A DNA stretch of 64,000 bases from Biancaea sappan (Eukaryota > Streptophyta > Magnoliopsida > Fabales > Fabaceae): NCBI GenBank assembly GCA_037074585.1, contig CM073494.1, positions 64,969,501 to 65,033,500 of the forward strand. Reading direction: 5' to 3'. Positions 34,353 through 44,889 of this stretch are shown piece by piece. Both the position numbers and the translations under genes were made by a program. Every line of letters begins with the position of its first letter. The stretch's first letter is position 1. The notes below the pieces were generated by a model. It was not told the DNA's origin. It saw only the letters and a program-made list of their open reading frames with translations, and searched no databases.

Positions 34353-35041
34353 TTTTTGCAGAAAAATCTTTCAAAAATTCATCCTTTACTTTCTTGTTTC
34401 AAAACCAGAATTTCAACTCTTTTAACCGATTATAACTCAAATATAACTTCTAAAACTACTAAGATTCATAAATTATCATCAAAATCTTCAAGAACAAAAC
34501 CTCCTCTGATCTTCTACATAAACTGAAATTTAAGGAAAATAATCGGATTAAAGCTTACCTTTGATCCTTACAAAGCTTTTGAACCGAACAGATAATCGAA
34601 ATTCTGAAGATCAAGGAAAGGATTTGAGAAGAGGGTGAAGAAACGAGAGAAAGTGAATTCACTATTCACTTCAGCTGCTTCGATCGTGAGAAGAAAATAA
34701 GGGGAGTACTATTGAAACTTTATATTAAATATTTCTAATGGGTTATTCAATAACCCATGGGTATCCATAACCCAACATCCAAACCCATCCAGTCAATTTA
34801 CAATAAATGGACTAATTGACCATTCTGAAACCACTTTTCCATGAATTTCACCATTCTTAGAATATATCCCTCATTGTGCAAATATTTAGTCCAGTCATTT
34901 AACTCAATTTTCATAAATAATATTCAAAGAGAACAATTAAATATGAAAATTAAAAATGACCAAAATAAATAACTAAAGTAACGTTGTAGAATTCTAAAAT
35001 ACTCTTAAGCGAATTATATTCTGAAATTAACGGGTATTACA

Positions 35042-35058
35042 TTCTACCCCTCTTAAAA
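35042..35058 (-). promoter_or_regulatory. Polypurine tract of the Ty3 element
   Basis: Minus strand TTTTAAGAGGGGTAGAA directly before the 3' LTR; primes plus-strand DNA synthesis in this family. Confidence 0.75.
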
Positions 35059-35088
35059 GAATTCGGTCCTCCGAATTAAAATTTTACC

Positions 35089-36171
35089 TCAAGTTTCAAA
35101 TAAATGTGGATAGTTTTTCCACATCTCATCTTCTGCCTCCCACGTAGCTTCCTCGCGAGAATGATTTCTCCAAAGAACCTTGACAGTAGGAATTTCTTTG
35201 GTACGCAATTTCTTGACTTTTCTATCAAGGATAGCTACTGGTACCTCTTCGTAGGTGAGAGTTTCATCAAAATGAACTTCTTGGGATTGAATGACATGAG
35301 AAGGATCAGGAAGATACTTCCGTAGCATGGACACATGAAATATTGGATGAACTCCCTCTAGGTTGGAAGGTAGGTCTAGGCGATATGCCACATTACCCAC
35401 TCTGTCTACAACCTCATATGGGCCAACATACCTCGGACTAAGCTTGCCTTTCTTCCCGAATCTCATTACTCCCTTCATAGGTGAGATTCGTAAGAAAACC
35501 ATATCACCTATTGCAAATTCAAGGTCACGTCGTCGGTTGTCCGCATAAGACTTCTGTCTACTCTGAGCAGTTAACAACTTCTCTCTGATCAATTTAACTT
35601 TATTTATATCTTCCTGTATCATCTCAGGTCCAAATATTTTGGTTTCACCAAGTTCAAACCAACCTATAGGAGATCGACACCGTCTCCCATACAAAGCCTC
35701 AAAAGGTGCCATCTGAATACTGGCTTGGTAACTGTTGTTATAAGCAAATTCAATAAGAGACAAATGATCTTCCCAACTTCCACTGAAATCCATCACACAA
35801 GCTCTTAGCATATCCTCTAAAGTCTGAATTGTCCTTTCGGACTGTCCATCAGTCTGAGGATGGAATGCTGTGCTAAGATTCACTTTGGTACCCAAAGCCT
35901 CTTGAAAGACTTTCCAGAACCGAGAAGTAAACTGAGGTCCTCGATCTGATATAATGGATATTGGTACACCATGAAGTTTCACTATTTCTTTAACATAAAT
36001 TCGAGCAAGTTTTGCTACACTGAAAGTGGTATGAACAGGAAGAAAATGTGCTGACTTAGTAAGTCGATCCACTATGACCCATATTGAGTCATTTCCTTTT
36101 GTTGACTGAGGTAAACCTACTACAAAATCCATAGTGATCCTTTCCCACTTCCACTCGGGAATATCTAGTTT
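35089..36171 (-). pseudogene. Ty3 integrase core and chromodomain-like C-terminus (third open block)
   Basis: Encodes the part of the polyprotein that inserts element DNA into chromosomes. It has the integrase core acids in MDFVVGLP, ISDRGPQFTS and the HPQTDGQSERTIQTLE segment (Asp, Asp, Glu), then the GPYEV fold that follows the core. The final segment, VKVLWRNHSREEATWEAEDE, resembles the chromodomain of Tekay-type elements and would steer integration to silent chromatin. The block is open from the stop at 36172-36174 to the terminal stop at 35089. It is in the same frame as the preceding blocks and depended on them for translation. Confidence 0.9.
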
Positions 36172-37122
36172 TTACATCAAACCAGGTGGTAATCGATGTT
36201 CAGCTTTAACTTGCTGACAAGTCAAACATCGAGCTACAAAGTCAGTCACGTCTCGCTTCATGCCCTCCCACCAGTAAACTTGTTTCAAGTCCTGATACAT
36301 TTTCATAGCACCAGGATGTACAACGTAGGGCGAACCATGAGCTTCCATTAAGATTTCATGTTTCAAAGATTCAATGTTGGGGACACAGAGTCTCCCATTA
36401 AACCATAAGACTCCTTCTTCATCTACCAAGAAACTTGGTGCTAGACCTTGCCTTGCCTTATCTCTGATTTTGACCATATCAATGTCATTTTCTAAAGTTG
36501 CTTTTACTTTTTCAACAAGGGATGATCTTACTGTTAAATGAGCTAGAAATGTACCTGACTCAGTGATCTCAAAGAATACTCCATCAGCTTCCAATTCTTG
36601 TAGTTCATGTATTAGAGACCTCCTTATAATAGCAATGTGAGCTAAACTTCCCATAGACTTTCGACTTAGAGCATCAGCCACTACATTTGCTTTACCTGGA
36701 TGGTAAAGGATGGTACAATCATAATCTTTCAGAAGTTCCATCCACCTTCGTTGCCTTAGATTGAGATCTCTCTGCTCAAAAATGTACTTAAGGCTTTTGT
36801 GATCTGTAAAAATTTGACAAGTCTCCCCATACAAGTAATGTCTCCAAATCTTTAGGGCAAACACTACAGCTGCCATTTCCAAATCATGAGTGGGGTAATT
36901 CAATTCATGCTTTTTAAGCTGACGTGAGCCATAAGCTATGACTTTACCATGTTGCATCAACACACATCCTAAGCCTATCTTTGAGGCATCACAGAATACA
37001 GAGTAACCCCCTGGTCCTGATGGTAGGATTAAGACTGGTGCAGAAGTTAAACACTCTTTCAATTGGGTGAAACTTTGCTCACATGAATCATCCCAAATGT
37101 ATTTAACATTCTTTCGGGTTAA
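36172..37122 (-). pseudogene. Ty3 RT end, RNase H and integrase zinc domain (second open block)
   Basis: In the same frame as the blocks on both sides, bounded by TAG (37123-37125) and TAA (36172-36174). It shows the end of the RT connection (SAPVLILPSG), RNase H with VFCDASKIGLGCVL (first catalytic Asp), FALKIWRHYLYG and FTDHKSLKYIF, and DALSRK, the usual boundary to integrase. The integrase HHCC zinc finger appears as HPGAMKMY and CLTCQQVK near the end. The apparent start inside the frame at 37062 is not a true start; the block is a slice of one polyprotein. Confidence 0.9.
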
Positions 37123-38826
37123 CTAATTTAATGGGAGAGCTGTCTTAGAGAAATCTTTGACAAAGTGACGGTAATACCCTGCTAAGCCAAGAAAACTACG
37201 TACTTCAGACACAGTTGTTGGTCGAGGCCATTGTTTTACTGCTTCAATTTTACTTGGATCTACATGAATACCTTCTTGGAAAATAACATGTCCCAAAAAT
37301 GTTACATGACTCATCCAGAATTCACATTTTGAGAGCTTTGCGTACAACTGATGCTCTCTCAAGGTCTGAAGCACTATTCTCAAATGTTCAGTATGTTCTT
37401 CATGACTCTTTGAATACACCAAAATATCATCAATAAATACAATTACAAACTTATCAAGGAATGATTTGAACACTCTGTTCATTAAATCCATAAATGCTGC
37501 TGGTGCATTTGTCAACCCAAAAGACATCACAAGAAACTCATAATGTCCATACCGTGTACGAAAAGCAGTCTTAGGTATATCATCACTCTTAATTCGTAAC
37601 TGATGATATCCAGACCTTAGATCAATCTTTGAGAAGTATTTTGCTCCTTGAAGCTGATCAAACAAATCATCTATCCTTGGTAAAGGATACTTATTCTTCA
37701 CTGTGACTTTATTCAGCTGACGATAATCTATACATAATCTCATAGAACCATCTTTCTTTTTCACAAAAAGAACAGGAGCACCCCAAGGTGAAAAACTTGG
37801 GCGAACGAACCTTTTGTTTAACAAATCTTCCAATTGTTCTTTGAGTTCTTTTAGCTCAACAGGAGCCATACGATAAAGTGGAATAGAAATTGGTCTTGTG
37901 TCTGGGACCAAATCAATACTGAACTCAATATCTCTTTCTGGCAGTAATCCAGGTAAATCTTCTGGGAACACATCTGGGAATTCATTAACCACATGTATGT
38001 CTTCTAACTTCTGTTCTTTCTTTTCTAAATCTTTGATAAAAGCTAGAAATCCCTGACATCCCTTTCGCAACATACGCTGGGCACTTAACATAGATATCAT
38101 GTTGCAAGGTACATCACTTCGATCTCCTTGAAACACAAAATTACTCCTCCCCGGCATATTAAAGGAAATAACTTTGTCACGACAATTTATAGTAGCATGA
38201 CAAGAAGATAGCCAGTCCATCCCTAAAATCACATCAAAATCTAACATATTGAGAACCATAAGATCTATCTTAGTTTCCGTGCCTCCAACAATTATTTTAC
38301 AAGAACGATAACATGTTTTAACCATCAAAGTCTCTCTTATCGGTGTGGAAACCAAGAATGGTTCTTTAAGAATAATCGAATCAAATGCAAATCTCTTGGC
38401 AAATAGGGGCGACACATATGAGTGAGTAGAACCGGGGTCAAACAAAATACGTGCAGCAAAAGTATTAACAGATAATATACCTGTAACTACAGCATTGGAT
38501 GTTTGAGCATCCTGTCGGGTTAGAGCATATACTCTTGCATTTCCTCTGCCAGCAGCTTGTTTTCCACGGTCACCTTGGCCTCTTCCAGAACCTCTTCCCA
38601 TACTACCCCCTGTTGAAGGGGTTGGTGTTTGAGTAATAGATTGTTGTCGAGGTGGCAAAGTAGACCCTTGACCTGGTCTTGTCATAAGCTGAGGGCACTC
38701 CCTTATAAAATGTCCTTTTTGTCCACAGTGAAAACAGCCTGTACCAACAGTGTTTAACCTGCATTCTCCGAAGTGAAACTTTCCACATTCAGGACATTGA
38801 GGTTTTTCCCTTCTACCTTGAGTACC
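37123..38826 (-). pseudogene. Ty3 nucleocapsid zinc fingers, protease and reverse transcriptase (first pol block)
   Basis: Open from just after the TGA at 38827-38829. It begins with two Cys/His knuckles (CPECGKFHFGEC and CFHCGQKGHFIREC). The aspartic protease follows with LFDPGSTHSYVS and LGMDWLSSC. The RT has PYRMAP-like and LLNKRFVRPSFSPWGAPV segments, RLCIDYRQLNKVT, the palm KIDLRSGYHQLRI, YGHYEFLVMSFGLTNAP and the catalytic VIVFIDDILVYS. It ends at the TAG at 37123-37125. All key residues are present; only the stops break it. Confidence 0.93.
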
Positions 38827-39879
38827 TCATCTACTAGAAGAGCTAAAACCACCCCTGTTCTCTAAACGAGGCTTAGCCACACTGGCTATAGAATAAGATG
38901 ACTTAGTAGGAGTGGCTGGAGCATGTTGTGGTGCAGTAAAAGTCCCTGAGTCTTCCCCTTGATTAAAAGATCTCCTATATCTGGCCTTCTTCTTTTGACG
39001 ATATTCTTCTTTATTCTTTGACCTCTTTTCCATTCTTCGGGTCACATCAACAGCCTCTGAGTACGAAGAGTAATCGTTCATATTAGAACCCACTTGATCA
39101 TATAAGGCATCACGAAGCCTTTCCACAAACTTTTCTATTTTCTTCCTTTCAGAAGGAATGATTTCAGGGGCATATTCAGATAATTTAACAAACTGAGCTG
39201 AATATTCATCAACAGTCATGGTTCCCTGCTGTAGATACAGAAAATCTCTGGCCTTGGATGATCGTTCACTTGCCGGAAGAAATTCATCCATAACCAATCT
39301 GTAAAATTCTGTCCACATAACTGGCGGTGCGCCTTGAATTCTAGCTTTCTTCCAGTTCCTCCACCATTTACCAGCCCTACCTTTTAACTGAAAGGAAGTG
39401 AATTCTACCTTTTGAGTAGGAGAACACCCTATAGCATCACAGATTGCTTCACAATCTTCAAGAAAACATTGTGGGTCCTCTTTGGGATCTTCCCCTGAAA
39501 AAGTAGGAGGCCTCATTTTCTGGAATTCAGACATTCTTACCTCTCTTACATTAACTCCTCCTGCTAACGGAGCTGGTGGTACATTTTCAGCTTCAACAAT
39601 AGGAGGATCCACTGGCAGGTTAGCTTGTGCAGCTCGACCTCTCATTTCAGCCTCAAATCGGTCAAATCGTTCATTCATCAAATGAATCACATGTGCAATA
39701 GTTGCATTACCGACGTGAGCATCAGGTTCGACTCTTCTTGCTTGCTCACTAGTTGCGCCCTCAGTACTTTGAGCATGTAAACTATCACCACGGTTAGGAT
39801 CATCTTGCACATGTACTGGTGGATTTATGGCCCTCCTTGGACCCATATGCTCATTATTATTAGAAGATCCTTCTGACAT
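38827..39879 (-). CDS. Ty3 gag (capsid) protein
   Basis: A 350-residue open frame starting at ATG 39879, soon after the 5' LTR and primer site, and ending at TGA 38827. The N-terminal third is polar and rich in Asn, Glu and Pro. The retrotransposon gag (capsid) fold is at about residues 120-280: the PPTFSGEDPKEDPQCFLEDC start, KGRAGKWWRNW, and the WTEFYRLVMDEFLPAS and GTMTVDEYSAQFVKLSEYAP segments typical of plant Ty3 gags. A basic tail follows. In related elements gag and pol form one frame, so this TGA removes the zinc knuckles and everything after. The shortened gag could still be made. Confidence 0.92.
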   Translation of the reverse strand: MSEGSSNNNEHMGPRRAINPPVHVQDDPNRGDSLHAQSTEGATSEQARRVEPDAHVGNATIAHVIHLMNERFDRFEAEMRGRAAQANLPVDPPIVEAENVPPAPLAGGVNVREVRMSEFQKMRPPTFSGEDPKEDPQCFLEDCEAICDAIGCSPTQKVEFTSFQLKGRAGKWWRNWKKARIQGAPPVMWTEFYRLVMDEFLPASERSSKARDFLYLQQGTMTVDEYSAQFVKLSEYAPEIIPSERKKIEKFVERLRDALYDQVGSNMNDYSSYSEAVDVTRRMEKRSKNKEEYRQKKKARYRRSFNQGEDSGTFTAPQHAPATPTKSSYSIASVAKPRLENRGGFSSSSR

Positions 39880-40098
39880 TGATCTGTCACAGATCTACAC
39901 ACATAACAAACAATTTTCAGACATAAACAAAATATCACTTACTAGCCCCACTGAGAAGTTATCTATAAAATGACGTTATACTCTACAAGGTCTTTTATGG
40001 AACCTAATCCTATGGTCATGCCGCGGCTCATGACAATAGGGAAGGGCCCACAAAGATCACTTTGCTCTGTACTCTATAGGGGACCTATAAAACCTTTC

Positions 40099-40109
40099 CT
40101 CTGATACCA
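40099..40109 (-). promoter_or_regulatory. Primer-binding site (initiator tRNA-Met)
   Basis: Minus strand TGGTATCAGAG, four bases inside the 5' LTR, complementary to the 3' end of plant initiator tRNA-Met. Confidence 0.92.
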
Positions 40110-40113
40110 AATT

Positions 40114-42062
40114 TGTCACATCCCAAAAATTGAGCATGTGAAAAGATACTACTCCTTTGATAAAATTCTCAAACATACGTTATATACATATATTCTGTAA
40201 GGTTTTACATTTAACCTTAATCATTCATTCCACACTACAGAATTATATTCATCTGATAAGCAAATATAGACATACATAGTCTGATATTTCTATCTCATCG
40301 CAAGCCTAGGAGACCTATAGAAAGTACAGAGCATTTCTAATATCCACATTAATAAGTACTGGTGTCCCACCAGACAGAAATAGAGAATAATCCCAATGGG
40401 CTTCTAATCTTCAAACAGATTCTCTTCTTCTCTATTTTCTGTATCTGAAAAAAATAATCATAGGGAGTGTGAGTTTATTTAAAAACTCAGTAAGTAAATA
40501 ACTGTACTATATAAAATATCAAAAGTACAAATACCACATTTACTCATATAATTAATTGTCTTATACATCGAGTAGTATGAGACTCTAACCCTTTCAAACT
40601 CATGAATAAGATTTCATAGATATACACCGAGTAGTATGGGACTCTAACCCTTTCAAACTCGTGAATAAGATCTCATCGGTATACACCGAGTAGTATGGGA
40701 CTCTAACCCTTTCAACTCGTGTATAAGCTTTCTTAGATATACATCGAGTAGTATGGGACTTTAACCCTTTCAACTCGTGTATGGGATTCATAGATATGCA
40801 CTGAGTAGTATGGGACTTTAACCCTTTCAAACTCGTGTATTAGATCCCGTAGATCTCTACTCATTGACAAGATAGTGAGAATTTATCACATAGCACAATT
40901 GTCATGAAATAAAATAATTTCTACATACTCTTATTTCTACCGATCATCATATACTCCCATATGAAAATTGATTGCTCATTACCCAAATAATATTGTAAAT
41001 GGGACTTATATTGTACTTTGACTAGTAATATCAAATTAACTGAGCAAGGTTATTCACTCACCTTGATGTTTGTCCAAGTTTACCTTGTTCCACTCTAGAA
41101 TTTGTGTAGGAAAATTTCCTAGTAAAATATATTACAAGGAATCATAAGAAAGGAAACAAAATCACGAAAATACGTAAAATTTTCTAACTGCTACAGTAAC
41201 GGGTTGCTACAGTGTCGGTTCGCTACAGTAACGGTTCGCTACAGTGCCGGGTCGCTATAGTAACGTTGACTGCTACAGTACCGTTGACTGCCGACACTAC
41301 AGTACTGCTACAGTAACTCGAAGAAAATTTTCCAGAATTTTTCCGAAATCCCTGGTCGCTACAGTAACTCGAATTTTTGCAGAAAAATCTTTCAAAAATT
41401 CATCCTTTCCTTTCTTGTTTCAAAACCAGAATTTCAACTCTTTTAACCGATTATAACTCAAATATAACTTCTAAAACTACTAAGATTCATAAATTATCAT
41501 CAAAATCTTCAAGAACAAAACCTCCTCTGATCTTCTACATAAACTGAAATTTAAGGAAAATAATCGGATTAAAGCTTACCTTTGATCCTTACAAAGCTTT
41601 TGAACCGAACAGATAATCGAAATTCTGAAGATCAAGGAAAGGATTTGAGAAGAGGGTGAAGAAACGAGAGAAAGTGAATTCACTATTCACTTCAGCTGCT
41701 TCGATCGTGAGAAGAAAATAAGGGGAGTACTATTGAAACTTTATATTAAATATTTCTAATGGGTTATTCAATAACCCATGGGTATCCATAACCCAACATC
41801 CAAACCCATCCAGTCAATTTACAATAAATGGACTAATTGACCATTCTGAAACCACTTTTCCATGAATTTCACCATTCTTAGAATATATCCCTCATTGTGC
41901 AAATATTTAGTCCAGTTATTTAACTCAATTTTCATAAATAATATTCAAAGAGAACAATTAAATATGAAAATTAAAAATGACCAAAATAAATAACTAAAGT
42001 AACGTTGTAGAATTCTAAAATACTCTTAAGCGAATTATATTCTGAAATTAACGGTTATTACA
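40114..42062 (-). repeat. 5' LTR of the Ty3 element
   Basis: 1949 bp, almost identical to 33110-35041. It carries one extra 16-bp unit near 41222-41237 and ends CGGTTATTACA on the plus strand where the other LTR has CGGGTATTACA. The repeat array at 40563-40857 is the same as in the 3' LTR. Confidence 0.95.
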
Positions 42063-42067
42063 GTAAT
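42063..42067. repeat. Target-site duplication of the Ty3 element (right)
   Basis: GTAAT, identical to 33105-33109. Confidence 0.93.
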
Positions 42068-44300
42068 GTTCATGGTTTCTATTCTATCTATATATATTTG
42101 CCTCTTTCTCCCTCATTTATTAAAAGAAAGTGAAAATATTCGTAGTCTCTAAAAATTTATAACTGAATTTCTATTCTATCTATATATATTTTAGTCTCTA
42201 TAATTTTTTTATATGTCAGCTAATTGTATTTTATTTTTATTTTTACCAATTTCATTGGCATAAATCATATATATTTTAAACATAAAAATAACATATAATT
42301 ATATTGATTAATTTAAAATATTCTAAAATTATTAAGATATTATCAATATTAAGAAAACTGGACTAGACCAGCCAGTTCGACTGAAAAATCAATGAATCAA
42401 CCAGTTATACGGTCTAAAACATGTCTAAAAAGGGGAGATGAGTTAAACCGGTCGAAAACTAAAAATCTCGTCAAAATTGGCTCTCATGTTGCCAAAATAA
42501 AAAAAAAACAGAAGAAGAGGAGGAAGACAGCACATCAAGCCAACAAAAAAAAAATAGAAGAAGAAGAAGGAGGCCCAGATCTAGATGGCGGCAATGATGA
42601 AGACTCTCGAAGTTGGAGATGGCAACGACCATGAAAACTCAGTTGCGTGAGTCTATGAAATCAAAAGCAAAAGAAAACCATGAAGAAAAAGAAGGTGCCA
42701 TCGTCGACGTTTTGCTTGCTCTGATGAAGTTTTTGGACCCCTACTGCAGCAAGGGCTCAGAGATGAGGAATAGACAGATTGCTTTCAAAATATGTGTGGG
42801 GCCCCCATTGATTGCTTTTTTGGACTTGTTGAGTGATTTAATGCTTACAGATCTATTGTGCATCTGTAGCGCACAAGTTTTAGCAACGGTTAAAATCATT
42901 GTTAAAAGTATTTTTAGAGATGATTTTAACAAATTTTAACAGTTGCTAAAACTATGGCCAAAGGGCTGTGCACACTGTGCATCCTTATTGATGCGAATCC
43001 AAACTTGTGACTCAATGGAAGCAAAAAAATTTTACTAAAAAGTAGCATCCTTTCCAAGACAATACTTATGTAAGTGGGGAAAGTAAAACAATGAATTGTA
43101 ATTTTAAAAAAACTATATATATTTAAAAATTTGTATTTAAAATTTTTTAATATAATTATATATAATATATATAGTTTTTAATTATTAATATTATTTTTTA
43201 ATATTTTAAAGTGAACCGGTTCAACAAATGTCCAATTATTGACCCTTGAATTGGTGTTTTAACTGGCTTAATGACTGGTCTAATTTTCTGAATATTGGGT
43301 ATAATTATAGATGTTTCAAATTATAACAATTAAATTAAAATTAAGTAAAATTGCAAGAAAAAAAATTATCCCAGAAAAAAAAACGTAGGCTAGCTTTGTT
43401 GGTGTATGATTGGAAAATTCATTTTGTCTTTTTTTCTTTTTTAGATTTCCACATATATTCTTCAGGAGATAATTTATGTTTGATATACTATCAGATACTA
43501 AATGTGGTCACCTCTTTTAATAAGAATTTAAATTTGAATTTATTATCTTATAAAATATTAGTTTATTTTGCTAAACCTAACTAAGATCGGATCTACTCCA
43601 ATATTAAAAATTTTTAAGTTAATCTTAACTATCGAGACTCATTGAGTTAGAAGGCATCGCAACGTCTAAATTGCACAATGTGCCATCTATAAACAACCAA
43701 GATCTACCTAAATAATTCCAAAAAAAAAAAAACTAGAGCGGATTCGCGCCTAACCCAACCACCGTTAATTATTGTCTTTTAATACATTAGTCTATGTATG
43801 TAACTACACATTGTCTTTTCGTTATCTTTTTTGTACAAATGATCGTGGAAGGGAAAAGAAATAGTAAATTATATTTTAAATTTTATATTCAGCGTTTTTT
43901 ATATTTTAATATACATTGTTAAAACTTTTACCTCATTTCGCTTTTTATTAAATAAGTCAATTTTTAATATAATATAGATTATAATTTTATCTTTAATATA
44001 ATAATAAATTGATAATAAATTCTAATATGAAATTTCGAAAAAAAATGAAAAAGAAAAAAAGAAAAGGAAAAATTCATAGTGAAAGGCTGAAAGATGACAA
44101 GGGCATGTTTGGACTATTTGGAGGGCGTGTCTTGGACTATTTGGAAGGCTAATTGCTCTCATTTTATGGTTGAATTGATTTAGAAAAGGATGGACCAATG
44201 AATAATAATAACATTTTAAAAAAAGTAAAAGTAAAAGAAAAAAAGAAAAAAGAGCAAAATTGGTACAAAATCATAAATTAATAAATCAATTGAAAAACAA
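42068..44300 (+). repeat. Duplicated segment A, distal part
   Basis: Matches 54944-56540 in order and orientation: GTTCATGGTTTCTATTCTATC, TTGGCATAAATCATATAT, GGCTAGCTTTGTTGGTGTATGATTGG and AGTGAAAGGCTGAAAG. It contains an insertion at 42345-43296 absent from the other copy. No gene was recognised outside that insertion; the frame at 43351-43584 is AT-rich chance. Confidence 0.85.
42345..43296. mobile_element. Inserted element of about 950 bp with imperfect terminal inverted repeats
   Basis: Present here and absent at the matching site near 55371 in the duplicate, which shows it is an insertion. The ends AATATTAAGAAAACTGG...AGACCAG and (reverse complement) AATATTCAGAAAATTAGACCAG resemble each other. 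The interior holds purine-rich sequence and an open frame at 42613-42939 (108 codons, acidic/basic start and a hydrophobic second half) without a domain I know. A palindromic stretch around TTTTAACAATGATTTTAACC lies near 42880-42955. Superfamily and target duplication unresolved. Confidence 0.6.
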
Positions 44301-44889
44301 AATTACACATAAAAAATAATAAGAAATGAAACAAAATCATTTTATTTTATATTTGAATGAATATAAAAAGAAGTTGACAACGGTCAACTTGACAGTCAAC
44401 CTAACCGAAGGGATCTAATAAGCCCAATACTAATTCTTGGGAGATTGAGCTGACCCAGTTGAGCATGGTATCAAGCCTTGTTAATAGTAGCTCTCTCTCT
44501 CTCTCTAGAGAGAAAAAAAATTGAACTGACTTTTTTAAAACTGCTAAAATTTAAATCATGGCTTGAGTTTTTGAAAACGTGACCCAAAAAAAGAAAAATT
44601 TGAACGCCCATTGGGGTATGAAGTGACCCATTGGGGCGACACGTGACTCATTTTATGGTTTGAACAATTATATAAATTTCTGATGTATGTATTTTAGTTT
44701 TTATCATGTAATTTGTACATTTTTCTTTGCTAGTGAATATCAAAAGTTTTCTCTATCCATAAATATAGGTTACATTGACGTAACCATATTAAATCAATGT
44801 ATTCTCTGTTTTTTGTGCTGTTTATATTTTCTATATTTTGCACAAATTTCGTGACAATAAAAATCATTAATACATGTGAGATGACGCGA
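44301..44889. other. Junction region between the two duplicated segments
   Basis: No gene. A short CT run is at 44490-44508, and GACCCATTGGGG/GCCCATTGGGG repeats near 44605-44635. The segment 44395-44480 (TAATAAGCCC, GGTATCAAGCC) looks retroelement-like but could not be assigned. Confidence 0.4.

Larger units (their letters stand above)
33110..35041 (-). repeat. 3' LTR of the Ty3 element
   Basis: TGTCACATCCC...CGGGTATTACA on the plus strand, 1932 bp. It lacks a 16-bp GCTACAGTAACGGTTC unit present in the other LTR. The open frames at 33595-33825 and 34199-34435 are translations of its repeats. Confidence 0.95.
33110..42062 (-). mobile_element. Complete Ty3/gypsy chromovirus-like (Tekay-type) LTR retrotransposon
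   Basis: An 8953-bp element on the minus strand with near-identical LTRs (33110-35041 and 40114-42062), a 5-bp duplication GTAAT, a primer-binding site matching initiator tRNA-Met, a polypurine tract, and gag-protease-RT-RNase H-integrase order with a chromodomain-like end. That gene order and C-terminal module place it with plant chromoviruses, most like the Tekay/Del group. By eye the LTRs differ by about six or seven substitutions plus indels of 1 and 16 bp, so the insertion is recent. The frame from 39879 to 35089 is continuous except for three in-frame stops, so this copy is probably defective. Confidence 0.95.

Noticed and set aside
34199..34435. Open frame rich in Tyr/Ser/Arg within the LTR
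   Set aside because: It reads through the GCTACAGTAACGG repeats and is present in both LTRs; no coding evidence.
38827..38829. TGA considered as a programmed readthrough site between gag and pol
   Set aside because: Two further in-frame stops break pol, and related plant Ty3 elements use one frame, so mutation is the simpler reading; it remains testable with siblings.
40099..40109. TGGTATCAGAG considered as the end of a tRNA gene
   Set aside because: Its position four bases inside the 5' LTR identifies it as a primer-binding site; no cloverleaf surrounds it.
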